Part shown: positions 52,894 to 62,267 of the stretch, piece after piece
How positions within the stretch are numbered: position 1 is the stretch's first letter
Layout of the letters: every line of letters begins with the position of its first letter
NCBI RefSeq assembly: GCF_001435995.1
Contig: NZ_AYYQ01000002.1
Coordinates: forward strand, 25,061-89,060
Origin: Apilactobacillus ozensis DSM 23829 = JCM 17196
GTDB taxonomy: Bacteria > Bacillota > Bacilli > Lactobacillales > Lactobacillaceae
DNA length: 64,000 nt
Direction: 5' to 3'
Notes under the pieces: model-generated
What the model was told of the DNA's origin: nothing
The model's database searches: none
What the model saw: the letters and a program-made list of their open reading frames with translations, nothing else
Program-made: the position numbers and the translations under genes

Positions 52894-54102
52894 ATGGAAA
52901 ATAATACTTATTGGAAACGTAATTTATGGGTTTTATTATTTGGAACTTTTATCACTGGAGTTGCTTTCAATGAAATTATTCCGTTCATGCCATTATATAT
53001 TGTTCAATTAGGTTCTTTTGATAAAAATCAATTATCTATTTTGAGTGGAATTGTTTATGCAATCTCGTTTTTTATTGTAATTTTTACATCACCAATGTGG
53101 GGGCGCTTTGCTGACCGACATGGCAGAAAAAGATTAGTTTTACAGACTTCATTAGGCTCCGCTGTGACTATATTGTTAATGGCTTTTTGTACTAATGTAT
53201 GGCAATTTATTTTATTGCGTGCGCTACAGGGATTTTTTGATGGAGTTATTCCCAATTCGATTGCTTTAGTAGCAACTAGTACACCTCGTAAAAAAGTTGG
53301 GTATGCACTTAGTGTGTTATCAACTGGTTATACTAGTGGTTTTTTAATTGGTCCTATTTTTGGTGGATATTTAGTAAAGTTATTGAATATTAGGCTAACT
53401 TTTATCTTAACTGGAATTATGTTATTTCTATTTTTTGTATTAGTCTTTTTTATGGTTGAAGAGAAATACAAGCCACGAGTTGAAAACAATAATGGAGTTA
53501 ATCATAAATGGTATAACTTTTTGCATTATTTTCCCAATCCACATTTTGTTGCGTGGATGTTTTTCATATCAATTGCCTTACAAATTGTAACTAACGCTAT
53601 TTATCCTATCATCACATTATTTGTTAAAGAGCTGATGCACAATCAAGGGGATGTTTCAGTGGTAGCTGGAATTATCTCAGCGATGCCAGGAATTTCGATG
53701 GTTATGACGGCACCATTATTTGGTAGAATAGGTGATCGTAAAGGTGTGCATTTTATCCTATTCTTAGGTTTTATCGTTGGTATTTTATTTATAACTCCCC
53801 AAGGCTTTGTGGCAGGGGTATGGTCTCTAGGTATATTAAGATTTTTAAATGGAATTGCTAATGCAGCGCTATTTCCATCGGTTCAAACATTATTGGCTAA
53901 AGGAACTCCTGAAGAATCAACAGGGATGGCTTTTAGTTTAAACCAAGGCGCCCAAGCAATTGGAATTTGTATTGGTTCAATGATGGGAAGCTATATTTCA
54001 ACTATTTTTGGATATAATGGAGTATTTTTCTTTAGTGGAGTTGTTTTATTGATTACGCTAGTAGTTGTTAAATTAAAAGTTCCAGAGCTTAAAAAATTAT
54101 AA
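52894..54102 (+). CDS. MFS multidrug efflux transporter (copy 2)
   Basis: About 402 residues from the ATG at 52894, preceded by GAGGAGG; the longer frame would start upstream of the ribosome site. Same DHA1 architecture and motifs as copy 1 (GRFADRHGRKR, STGYTSGFLIGPIFGG, GRIGDRKGVH). Strong similarity in all helices indicates duplication followed by divergence. An efflux role is inferred from the family. Confidence 0.88.
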   Translation: MENNTYWKRNLWVLLFGTFITGVAFNEIIPFMPLYIVQLGSFDKNQLSILSGIVYAISFFIVIFTSPMWGRFADRHGRKRLVLQTSLGSAVTILLMAFCTNVWQFILLRALQGFFDGVIPNSIALVATSTPRKKVGYALSVLSTGYTSGFLIGPIFGGYLVKLLNIRLTFILTGIMLFLFFVLVFFMVEEKYKPRVENNNGVNHKWYNFLHYFPNPHFVAWMFFISIALQIVTNAIYPIITLFVKELMHNQGDVSVVAGIISAMPGISMVMTAPLFGRIGDRKGVHFILFLGFIVGILFITPQGFVAGVWSLGILRFLNGIANAALFPSVQTLLAKGTPEESTGMAFSLNQGAQAIGICIGSMMGSYISTIFGYNGVFFFSGVVLLITLVVVKLKVPELKKL

Positions 54103-54105
54103 AAA

Positions 54106-54150
54106 TAAAAAAATCATCTATAAAATATATATTTTATAGATGATTTTTTA
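54106..54150. terminator. Bidirectional terminator
   Basis: 18-bp perfect stem starting AAAAATCATCTATAAAAT, between convergent genes. Confidence 0.9.
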
Positions 54151-54158
54151 GCTATAAT

Positions 54159-55589
54159 TTATTTAACTTCTTCTTTAAAATGATGCATTCCATATGAAAA
54201 GTATATAATTGCACCGATAATAAACCAAACAAGTGCATATATTTTAGCATCGTTGTCTAATCCCCAGAACACTGATAGGGAAGCTAAGAAGGATAATGCT
54301 GGTAAAACTGGATAAAATGGCATTTTAAATCCAGGAACTTGAATATCTTTACCTTCACGTTTTCTTAGTGAATAAATTCCTAATGAAACGAACATGAACG
54401 CAATAAGCGTTCCGGCAGAAACTAACTGGGAAAGAAATTGAAATGATAAACATGAGCCGATGATTACACCAATTACAGTCAATACAATTAAAGCATTGTT
54501 AGGTAAATGTTTGTGGTTTAACTTACTTAAAAATTTAGGTAACATCCCGTCACGCCCAAATGAATACAGTAGTCTAGAACCAGCTAACATCATTCCAATT
54601 AAAGCTGTGAACATTCCTGCTGATGCAATTGTTTGAACTACTGTTGCAACAACTTCATGACCACTTTGTCTTAAAGCCCAACCAACTGGTTCGGCATTGT
54701 TAGCATAGTTAGTGTATTTGAACATCCCGACTAGCACTAGCGATACCCCAACGAAAAGTACTACTGCGACAATTAGTGAACCAATAATTCCTCTAGGCAT
54801 AGTTTTTTGTGGATTCTTAGCTTCGGCAGAGTTAGCGGCAATTGAATCAAATCCAATGTAAGATAAGAAGATTACTGAAACACCAGCGTAAATACCTCCA
54901 AATCCACCAAAACGCGTGCCATCCGGATTTACATGTGGTTTAGGAATGAATGGTAAATAATTTTGGATGTGGATGGCAGTTAAACCAACTATTATGAAAA
55001 GTATAATAGCAAAAACTTTTAACAGTACTAATACATTTTCAACTTTAGCAACTTTAGAAATACCGTTAGATAGTAACCAAGCTACTAATAAAATTACAAT
55101 AACTGTGACAATATCAATTAATCCACCACTGGTCGTAATTGGATTAGATAGTGAGGTTGGTAAATTAATCCCTAATGGCGATATTAAACCGCGAATGTTA
55201 GCAGATAGTCCGGCCGCTACGAAAGCTACAGCAATAAAGTATTCAGCTAGTAAAGCCCAACCGGCAACCCATCCCCAAAACTCACCGAAAATGACGTTAA
55301 TCCATGAATAAGCGGATCCAGCAAATGGCATTGCTGAGGCCATTTCAGCGTAAGCAAGTGCTACTAATCCAGCCACAATGGCAGCTAATAGAAAAGAAAT
55401 AGTAACAGCAGGTCCCGCATTATTAGCAGCCACAATTCCAGGCAGTGTAAAAATGGCAGCTGAAACAATAGTTCCAACTCCTAGTGAAATAAAGTCTTTA
55501 GTAGTTAAAGACCTTACCAAATGTGAATCTTTATTTTCATACACACTTGGGCTTTCCTTATGATTCATACGTTTCCAAAAGTTTTTCAT
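54159..55589 (-). CDS. APC-family amino acid permease (CAT type, YfnA-like)
   Basis: 476 residues, about 12-14 membrane helices. The family motif SLGVGTIVSAAIFTLPGIVAA in helix 1 (unwound GxG region), YAEMASAMPFAGSAYSWINV and FIGFDSIAANSAEAKNPQKTMP identify the cationic amino acid transporter (CAT) subgroup within APC. Many bacterial relatives carry branched or neutral amino acids. The substrate is not predictable. There is no T-box leader in front of this one. Confidence 0.9.
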   Translation of the reverse strand: MKNFWKRMNHKESPSVYENKDSHLVRSLTTKDFISLGVGTIVSAAIFTLPGIVAANNAGPAVTISFLLAAIVAGLVALAYAEMASAMPFAGSAYSWINVIFGEFWGWVAGWALLAEYFIAVAFVAAGLSANIRGLISPLGINLPTSLSNPITTSGGLIDIVTVIVILLVAWLLSNGISKVAKVENVLVLLKVFAIILFIIVGLTAIHIQNYLPFIPKPHVNPDGTRFGGFGGIYAGVSVIFLSYIGFDSIAANSAEAKNPQKTMPRGIIGSLIVAVVLFVGVSLVLVGMFKYTNYANNAEPVGWALRQSGHEVVATVVQTIASAGMFTALIGMMLAGSRLLYSFGRDGMLPKFLSKLNHKHLPNNALIVLTVIGVIIGSCLSFQFLSQLVSAGTLIAFMFVSLGIYSLRKREGKDIQVPGFKMPFYPVLPALSFLASLSVFWGLDNDAKIYALVWFIIGAIIYFSYGMHHFKEEVK

Positions 55590-55616
55590 AAATGAAACTC
55601 CTATAATATATTATCC

Positions 55617-55662
55617 AAAATAAAAGAACAATCCTTTAGTTTGATTGTTCTTTTATTTATTA
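55617..55662 (-). terminator. Terminator of the dipeptidase gene
   Basis: Stem AAAAGAACAATC/GATTGTTCTTTT followed on the minus strand by ATTTT. Confidence 0.85.
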
Positions 55663-55724
55663 AAACATTTCTCATAATTAACTATAAAATTTTAATATTT
55701 AAACCTATAAAAGTCAAGTTATAT

Positions 55725-57155
55725 TTATAGGTTGTCACCACTTTCAAAGGTTATCTTTGAAAGGTTTAGCGATTGTTTTATTAAATCTTGCATTAGTTTT
55801 TTAGTCTTGTTGGTAATACTATCAGCAGTAATGATTGATTCAGCAGTTAATTTATCAGTAATATCTTCATCGCTACTTTCATTAAGCATTTGTTTAATTT
55901 GATTATCAACGTTATCAATACGTCTTAAAGCATACGATTGGCAAATTTCTCGGTATTGATTTACCTGGTTAATAAAATCATGATAGTGGGGTTCAACTAA
56001 GACCGACAAAATTTTATACATCCAATAAGCACTATCCATAGTTACTTCACTATTAGCTTTTTGATAATTGATAGGTGTAGTTTCAATATTAGTGTAGAAA
56101 GGTACATATGGACTATATGCAAAAAATCCCATTGCAACCCATTCAATTGCGGCATATTTTGGATCTACATCGTTCCTTATTTGCAAAATGTGTGAAATTT
56201 GGTTACGGTCCAAAGCAATTGAACGAAAAGTTTGTTTATCGAATTCTTTTTCATTAGTAAATGGGTCAAATTCAGTTTCTTGGTAATGTGATGATAAAAA
56301 GTATTCGACATCTTCAACACTTAACTTACGGTTAGCATGTTGGATAAATGGAATTTCACGACTAGTAGGAGCTTGTTTAACTTCTGGTGAAAATAGTTTT
56401 TGTCCGTACCATGAACGAGGAGTGTTGTAATAAATATCGCTTTCTGAATTAGTGCCCACAATATTTCGAAAGTTAAAATCTTCAGGGCTATTATTTAAAT
56501 TGTGTTTTTCAACGAATTCAGGTAAGTCGGAGCTCCACATAAAATTATCTGTATCATTAAAGTCAATTTGTTGGATGTTAACTTGATTAGGCGCAATTGC
56601 ATATGCATCATCAGGAATTCTTTGAGCGACCCAATGGTGCCCACCGGCAGTTTCTAAATACCAAATTTCTTGGTTATCTGAAAAAGCAATTCCATTACTT
56701 TCGCCAGTTCCATACTTTTCAATTAAACTACCCAATCTTTTAACACCTTCACGAGCAGAATTAATGAAAGGTAAAACGACATTTACCATGCCTTCCTCAT
56801 TTAGGCCGTCATCAACTAAAGGATCAAAGCCTAAAAATCTTTGGTTAGTAAAAGTTGTTTCAGTAGCTGACATGGCAACGTTTTTTTCATTAATCCCAGC
56901 TTCTTCGTATAAGTTATGGTCTGATTCATCACTAGGTTCGCAAGTATAACGGAGAGCCTCTTTTGGTAATGGAATTTTTACACCTGTTGTAGGCGAAACG
57001 AAGTATCCATTAGCTTCTGATTTAGCAGCTCTAACTATAAATTTTTTAGGACCAATAGGGGCATAACCATCTTCGTTTCTAGCTATAATTGTTGAACCAT
57101 CAACTGTAGCGTCCTTACCCACTAACATAGCAGTACATGATGTTCTTTTTTGCAT
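55725..57155 (-). CDS. pepD: C69-family dipeptidase (PepD)
   Basis: About 476 residues from the ATG at 57155 (a GTG three codons upstream is also in frame). Ntn-hydrolase fold; the nucleophile is the Cys of RTSCTAMLVGKDATVDGSTI, here residue 7. NEDGY, WYLETAGGHHWVAQRIPDD and the C-terminal ALDRNQISHILQIR region match the PepD/C69 family of lactobacilli. It hydrolyses a broad range of dipeptides in the cytoplasm. With three permeases next to it, this region supplies amino acids. Confidence 0.92.
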   Translation of the reverse strand: MQKRTSCTAMLVGKDATVDGSTIIARNEDGYAPIGPKKFIVRAAKSEANGYFVSPTTGVKIPLPKEALRYTCEPSDESDHNLYEEAGINEKNVAMSATETTFTNQRFLGFDPLVDDGLNEEGMVNVVLPFINSAREGVKRLGSLIEKYGTGESNGIAFSDNQEIWYLETAGGHHWVAQRIPDDAYAIAPNQVNIQQIDFNDTDNFMWSSDLPEFVEKHNLNNSPEDFNFRNIVGTNSESDIYYNTPRSWYGQKLFSPEVKQAPTSREIPFIQHANRKLSVEDVEYFLSSHYQETEFDPFTNEKEFDKQTFRSIALDRNQISHILQIRNDVDPKYAAIEWVAMGFFAYSPYVPFYTNIETTPINYQKANSEVTMDSAYWMYKILSVLVEPHYHDFINQVNQYREICQSYALRRIDNVDNQIKQMLNESSDEDITDKLTAESIITADSITNKTKKLMQDLIKQSLNLSKITFESGDNL

Positions 57156-57207
57156 ATAATCCACTTCTTTATTGTTTTTTGTTTTATTACTTATTTATAA
57201 GATAACA

Positions 57208-57246
57208 CAAAAAAAGAAATGAAATAAAAATTTCATTTCTTTTTCT
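57208..57246 (-). terminator. Terminator of the AAT permease gene
   Basis: Stem AGAAATGAAA/TTTCATTTCT with flanking A and T runs, just after the stop of the gene ending at 57252. Confidence 0.8.
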
Positions 57247-57251
57247 ATTAG

Positions 57252-58643
57252 TTACTTAAGTTTATTCATAGTCTTATTCTTGCCATTGTTAAATTTAGTG
57301 AAGAATAAAATAGTCATAGCAGCTAAGAATATTACACCAATAATTAATGGAATTCTAGTTTCATTATTAATAAACATAAAGACAAGGGTTACAGCTAATA
57401 CTAATAATGTTAAATAGTTAGAATAAGGTGCAAATGGCATTTTAAAGTTATGGTTTTTCAAATCTTCAGGGTGTTGTTTTCTGAAACGAATTTCAGAAAT
57501 TAAGATAACAACCCAAGGAACCATTCCTGGTAGCACACTTGAACTGTAAACATAAACGAAGATTTGGTCAGCACCTTTATAGAATAAAGGTAGGATAACG
57601 TTTAAAAGCACACCTAGTAATATTCCAGCTGCAATTGAAATTACAGAAATGTAAGGGACACCGTGACGATTCATTTTGCTGAACCATTTTGGTAGTTGAC
57701 CTTCTGAAGATAATAGGTATGACATACGACTTGAACTGTAAATTGCTGAGTTAGAACCTGATAAAGCAGCAGTTAACACAACAAAGTTAATAATACCAGC
57801 AGCAGCAGTAATACCTACTTGAGCAAAGGTTTCAACGAATGGTGAACCAATCTTTGTAATTTTATCCCATGGGTAAATGCTTAGCATTACGAAAATTGAA
57901 CCAATGTAGAATATTAAAATACGGCCAATAGTTGATTGAATTGCTTCAACTAATGACTTCTTAGGGTTTTCAGCTTCACCAGCAGTTACACCAATTAATT
58001 CAATTCCTTGATACGATGCAAACACAATTGCTAGGGCAAAGAAGAAACCTTTGAATCCTCCAGTGAAGAATCCATGAGTCCATAAGTTACTAATTCCAGT
58101 AGGGTGAATACCATTAAATCCAAATACAATAATTACTAAACCAACTAAAATCATGGCAACAATGGTTACAACTTTAATTAAAGCGAACCAATATTCCAAT
58201 TCACCGAAGGCACTAACTGAAATTAAGTTAGCTAGACATAGGAATAATACAGCGATTATTCCTGGAACCCAACCGGGTAAACTTGGCCACCAAAATTGCA
58301 TGTATGTACCGATTGCAATCATTTCAGAAATACCAACAACAACCCATTGAAAAATATTACTCCATGCTGTTAAGAATCCAAAAACTGGATGCATATATTC
58401 AGTAGCAAATTGTGAAAATGAACCAGTAACGGGGTTTACATATAACATTTCACCAAGTGCACGCATAATTAAATAGAGGAAGAATCCTGCAATTCCATAT
58501 GCTAAAAGTACTGATGGACCAGTCCAACCAATGGTTGATTTAGCCCCCATGAATAAACCAACACCAATGGTTCCTCCTAATGCAATCATTTGCATATGAC
58601 GAGTACTTAACTTTCTTTCAAAGTCTTCTTTCTTTTGTGCCAA
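57252..58643 (-). CDS. AAT-family amino acid permease (copy A)
   Basis: 463 residues, 12 membrane helices. N-terminal LSTRHMQMIALGGTIGVGLFMGAKSTI is the amino acid transporter (AAT) signature; FFFALAIVFASYQGIELIGVTAGEAENPKKSL is the conserved helix 6 region. Closest groups by pattern are the AapA/CycA and ProY permeases. It is a paralogue of the gene at 58925-60304 and has a long leader with an attenuator-like hairpin. Confidence 0.9.
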   Translation of the reverse strand: MAQKKEDFERKLSTRHMQMIALGGTIGVGLFMGAKSTIGWTGPSVLLAYGIAGFFLYLIMRALGEMLYVNPVTGSFSQFATEYMHPVFGFLTAWSNIFQWVVVGISEMIAIGTYMQFWWPSLPGWVPGIIAVLFLCLANLISVSAFGELEYWFALIKVVTIVAMILVGLVIIVFGFNGIHPTGISNLWTHGFFTGGFKGFFFALAIVFASYQGIELIGVTAGEAENPKKSLVEAIQSTIGRILIFYIGSIFVMLSIYPWDKITKIGSPFVETFAQVGITAAAGIINFVVLTAALSGSNSAIYSSSRMSYLLSSEGQLPKWFSKMNRHGVPYISVISIAAGILLGVLLNVILPLFYKGADQIFVYVYSSSVLPGMVPWVVILISEIRFRKQHPEDLKNHNFKMPFAPYSNYLTLLVLAVTLVFMFINNETRIPLIIGVIFLAAMTILFFTKFNNGKNKTMNKLK

Positions 58644-58689
58644 AATTAATCACCATCTTTTCCTTATAATTTTAAATATAAATAAAAAC

Positions 58690-58907
58690 ACCCCTTAACA
58701 GCCATTGTACTAGGGATGTTTTTTAAAAACACTTTTTTTGCTTATTGTTCGTTAATAGCATGTCAACAAAATTAGAAGTATAAAAGTCTAATTAGCAATC
58801 AACATTCAGCAATGTTTTCACTTTCATCCCTGAAAGTAGTTAGGTTGTTAATTATGGTTTTTATAATTATGCTTTAGAATATTAAAGTATATTTAAATTA
58901 TTGTCAA
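58690..58907 (-). promoter_or_regulatory. Attenuator leader of permease copy A, degenerate T-box-like
   Basis: Minus strand: strong promoter TTGACA (58907-58902), 17 bases, TAATAT (58884-58879), then a leader of about 225 bases. The leader contains TTTCAGGGAT, shared exactly with stem I of the T-box at 60.5 kb, and a hairpin AACATT-GCTG-AATGTT like the distal stem I loop. It ends in a terminator stem AACATCCC/GGGGTGTT with TTTTTA. The canonical GGTGGNACC element is missing; only a TGGC in ACAATGGCTGT is left at its position. Either a decayed or an unusual T-box. Confidence 0.4.
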
Positions 58908-58924
58908 CAAAATGTAATTTTATT

Positions 58925-60304
58925 TTAATTTTTGAAACCGTTATCTTGCTGTTTATTATTGTACTTTGCAAAATAAATAATTGTCATGACGATTAGAAAT
59001 AAAATACCAATAATTAATGGAACTCTTGTTGAATCATTCAAGAACATAAACACTAATGTAATTGCCAAGAAAATCAAAGTAATATAATTTGAATATGGTG
59101 ATAATGGCATTTTAAATGGATGATTTTTAAGTTCTTCAGGATGTTGTTTACGGAATCTGATTTGTGAAATCAAAATAACGGCCCAAGGAACCATTCCAGG
59201 TAGTACACTTGAACTGTAAACGTAAACAAAAATTTGATCCGCACCTTTAAATAACATTGGTAATACTACATTTAACACTAATCCCATTAAAATTCCGGCA
59301 GAGATACTAATAACAGCATAATATGGGACTCCATGACGGTTTAACTTGAGGAATTTTTTAGGTAACTCTTTTTCAGATGCTAATAAGTAAGTCATACGAC
59401 TAGCACTGTAAATTCCAGAGTTAGAACCAGACAATGCAGCGGTTACTACGACAAAGTTAATGATTGCAGCAGCTGCTGTGATACCAACTTGAGCAAAGGT
59501 TTCAACGAATGGTGAACCAATATTATTAATTTTATCCCAAGGATAAATACTTAAAATAACGAAAATAGCTCCAATATAGAAAATTAAAATACGACCAATC
59601 GTTGACTGAATTGCTTCAACTAAGGTGTGTTTAGGATTTTCAGCTTCACCAGCAGTCACACCAATTAATTCAATACCTTGATATGATGCAATTACGATTG
59701 CAAGTGCAAAGAAGAATCCTTTAACGCCACCAGTGAAAAATCCGTGACTCCAAATATTAGAAATACCAGTAGGTCCAATTCCATTTAATCCGAATACGAT
59801 TAAAACTAAACCAACTAAAATCATAGCGATAATGGTTACCACTTTAATTAAAGCGAACCAATATTCTAGCTCACCAAAAGCACTAACTGAAATTAAATTA
59901 GCAATACATAAAAATACAATAGCTATAATTCCCGGAATCCAGTTAGGTAGTGAAGGCCACCAATATTCCATGTAAGTTCCAATTGCGATAACTTCTGACA
60001 TTCCAACCACTATGTATTGGAAAACATTACTCCAAGCTGTTAAATAACCGAACACTGGGTGCATGTACATACTAGCAAATTGTGAAAAGGAACCAGTTAT
60101 AGGGTGTACGTAAAGCATTTCACCTAATGCTCTCATTATCATGTAAAGAAAAATTCCAGCAATTCCGTAATCTAATAATACTGATGGTCCAGTCCAGCCA
60201 ATGGTTGATTTAGCCCCCATGAATAGTCCAACACCAATCGTACCGCCTAATGCAATCATTTGCATATGACGAGTGCTTAATTTTCTTTCTAAATTCTTTG
60301 CCAT
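58925..60304 (-). CDS. AAT-family amino acid permease (copy B), T-box controlled
   Basis: 459 residues, same architecture as copy A with LSTRHMQMIALGGTIGVGLF and helix 6 IASYQGIELIGVTAGEAENPK. The two copies are near-identical over much of their length and differ mainly at the C-terminus, a tandem duplication. A canonical T-box leader lies upstream. Its UGGA bulge predicts a tRNA with a U discriminator base, and an ACC triplet stands in the specifier region, so threonine is the best guess for the amino acid sensed and perhaps carried. Confidence 0.9.
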   Translation of the reverse strand: MAKNLERKLSTRHMQMIALGGTIGVGLFMGAKSTIGWTGPSVLLDYGIAGIFLYMIMRALGEMLYVHPITGSFSQFASMYMHPVFGYLTAWSNVFQYIVVGMSEVIAIGTYMEYWWPSLPNWIPGIIAIVFLCIANLISVSAFGELEYWFALIKVVTIIAMILVGLVLIVFGLNGIGPTGISNIWSHGFFTGGVKGFFFALAIVIASYQGIELIGVTAGEAENPKHTLVEAIQSTIGRILIFYIGAIFVILSIYPWDKINNIGSPFVETFAQVGITAAAAIINFVVVTAALSGSNSGIYSASRMTYLLASEKELPKKFLKLNRHGVPYYAVISISAGILMGLVLNVVLPMLFKGADQIFVYVYSSSVLPGMVPWAVILISQIRFRKQHPEELKNHPFKMPLSPYSNYITLIFLAITLVFMFLNDSTRVPLIIGILFLIVMTIIYFAKYNNKQQDNGFKN

Positions 60305-60342
60305 AACTATACACCTTCTTAAATATAAAATATTTTTAACAA

Positions 60343-60637
60343 CAAAAAAACGCCCTTATTGCTATTCAGCAATAGGGACGTTTAACTTTTTAGACGTGGT
60401 TCCACCCAAATTATTCACTAAGTGCTTAGTGAATATCTCTAATGGTTGTTAACAGAACCACCCGAACTGACATTTCCTTCAATTTAAATTAATCAAAGTG
60501 GTAGTTAATTATGTTGAACACTAAGAAAACTTCCAGTTAATGTTTTCTATCCCTGAAATGTAGCATAATTACCTCGTCTTTGAAAAAAGCATTGTTAAAT
60601 TAAAGAAAATAATAGACCTAATATTTTAATATGTCAA
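60343..60637 (-). promoter_or_regulatory. T-box leader and promoter of permease copy B
   Basis: Minus strand: perfect promoter TTGACA (60637-60632), 17 bases, TATTAT (60614-60609), followed by a leader of about 260 bases. Stem I contains TTTCAGGGAT and a long helix TAATTATG/CATAATTA, with ACTACCAC after it. The T-box reads GGGTGGAACCACG at about 60408-60396. The terminator stem AACGTCCCTATTGC/GCAATAAGGGCGTT with T7 ends at 60344. UGGA pairs with a U discriminator. Confidence 0.9.
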
Positions 60638-60638
60638 A

Positions 60639-61412
60639 TTATAAATTTGAAACTTGGGTTGATTTTTGAGCGATTTTTCTAGTTTCAAAAAGAATATAAG
60701 CAATGATTAGGAATAATAATCCATAGCCTAATGATCCCCAAATTATTTGGTCTACATGTAATTTTGTCATCATATGAGTTAGGGGAGTTACCACTTCTTT
60801 TTCAACAAAAAAGAAGTTAAATGGATTCCATCTAAGTGCACGGTTAGTGTATAAAACAATCATAAAAATACCGGCAACAAGTTGCGTAATATATATCATA
60901 GAGATGCCTAATGCTACTGACGCATAAGTATCTTTCATGCGACTGCATACTAAAAGCACAAATGAAACCAGTAAAAATTCGTAAACTAAGTTACCACCTG
61001 CAGCCGCTAACATTTTAGTTATAATTGCAGAATCCAAATCAGTTTTTGGATAAAGTAAGTGTTTCATAATAATTACTGCAACCAAGTTTACTGCAATTAA
61101 ACCAAAATATGATATTGCGATTTTTATTAGTTTAGCAGTAAAAATGCTTAGTCGACTGTGGCTTTTTGAGTCTTCGTTTATTTTAGCTAAAGTGTCTTTC
61201 CCAGAAATGCTAGTGCTAGCGATTATTACCATAAAAATCGTTAATAAACTAGTAGCGTTTCCTAAACTAGTAGTGTATTTAATACCACCTAAAACTTTTG
61301 TAAATTTAATTCCTACGCCTAACACAATTACGAATAAAGCTAATAATGCGGCCATAATAGCAAAAATTTTTCTATTCTTAGAACTTAATTCATCTTTTAA
61401 TAATTTTAACAA
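60639..61412 (-). CDS. ABC-2 permease subunit (BcrB-like), second copy
   Basis: 257 residues, six membrane helices (about 17-37, 50-70, 95-118, 135-158, 168-192, 225-246). The layout matches permeases of bacitracin/lantibiotic-type immunity ABC exporters. NPFNFFFVEKEVVTPL near the C-terminus parallels NPFNFINVNNQLTMNG of the upstream permease, so they are paralogues and likely form a heterodimer. A terminator separates it from the upstream gene, so it may be expressed at a different level. Confidence 0.8.
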   Translation of the reverse strand: MLKLLKDELSSKNRKIFAIMAALLALFVIVLGVGIKFTKVLGGIKYTTSLGNATSLLTIFMVIIASTSISGKDTLAKINEDSKSHSRLSIFTAKLIKIAISYFGLIAVNLVAVIIMKHLLYPKTDLDSAIITKMLAAAGGNLVYEFLLVSFVLLVCSRMKDTYASVALGISMIYITQLVAGIFMIVLYTNRALRWNPFNFFFVEKEVVTPLTHMMTKLHVDQIIWGSLGYGLLFLIIAYILFETRKIAQKSTQVSNL

Positions 61413-61489
61413 TCTTTTGACCTCCTAATGGTCTTATATTTAAGTATTCTACCATGTTGCATATTTTTATCAACATTTCTATGTATACA

Positions 61490-61525
61490 AAAAAACTTAG
61501 CTTATTTTAAGCTAAGCTTTTTAAA
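61490..61525 (-). terminator. Internal terminator between the two permease genes
   Basis: Stem CTTAGCTTA/TAAGCTAAG flanked by A and T runs; on the minus strand it ends in T7, immediately after the first permease gene. Confidence 0.8.
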
Positions 61526-61526
61526 A

Positions 61527-62267
61527 TTAAACATTACGTTTTTTAAAAATAAAACCAGCTACAAAGATGAATAATATTGAGTATAAAATTGTGCCAATAA
61601 TCATTTGGTTGTTTGATAATAAGGTCATTTTATCCATACCATTCATAGTTAATTGGTTATTTACGTTAATGAAGTTAAATGGATTCCATTTTAACCAGTT
61701 ATAGTGCGAAATAAGAATTTGTAATAGGGTGCTTATGATTTGAGCTGCAAAGATAAATGCAACACCAATTCCAATTGCAGCACCACTACTTTTAGCAATG
61801 TTACTGATTAAAAGAGCTGCTGATGCTATTAATAGTAAAAATAGAGAATATGCACCTAAGTTGGTGCCTAATTGTTTCCAAATAATATTTCCAGAATTAA
61901 AGAAAATCATTCTTCCAATAAATGTAGATATAAAAGTTACTACTATCAAATAAATGTACATAAGCAAAATTGTAATTAACTTACTAATAAAAACCTGCAT
62001 TCTAGAATATTGTCTAGACAACAAGTTCTTGATTGTGCCAGATGAAAATTCGTTTGAAATAATAGTACTAGCAAATACAATCATTGCAATTAGAATAATC
62101 TGAATGCTACCAGATAATCTGGTCATGTATGTCTCTCCAGACATAATATGATACTTGTTGGATGCCCATCCAATTAGCATAGCAAAGATGAACATTATCA
62201 TTCCCCAGCCAATGTAAAATTTACCATGAATTTGTTTATATAATTCTTGTCTTAATAGTGTAAGCAT
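61527..62267 (-). CDS. ABC-2 permease subunit (BcrB-like), first copy
   Basis: 246 residues, six membrane helices. MLTLLRQELYKQIHGKFYIGWG at the start and the segment TIISNEFSSGTIKNLLSRQYSRMQVFISK (coupling region) are typical for BcrB/NatB-like permeases. The start codon overlaps the stop of the ATPase gene, so ATPase and permease are translationally coupled. Likely function is export or removal of membrane-active peptides from the membrane; substrate unknown. Confidence 0.85.
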   Translation of the reverse strand: MLTLLRQELYKQIHGKFYIGWGMIMFIFAMLIGWASNKYHIMSGETYMTRLSGSIQIILIAMIVFASTIISNEFSSGTIKNLLSRQYSRMQVFISKLITILLMYIYLIVVTFISTFIGRMIFFNSGNIIWKQLGTNLGAYSLFLLLIASAALLISNIAKSSGAAIGIGVAFIFAAQIISTLLQILISHYNWLKWNPFNFINVNNQLTMNGMDKMTLLSNNQMIIGTILYSILFIFVAGFIFKKRNV

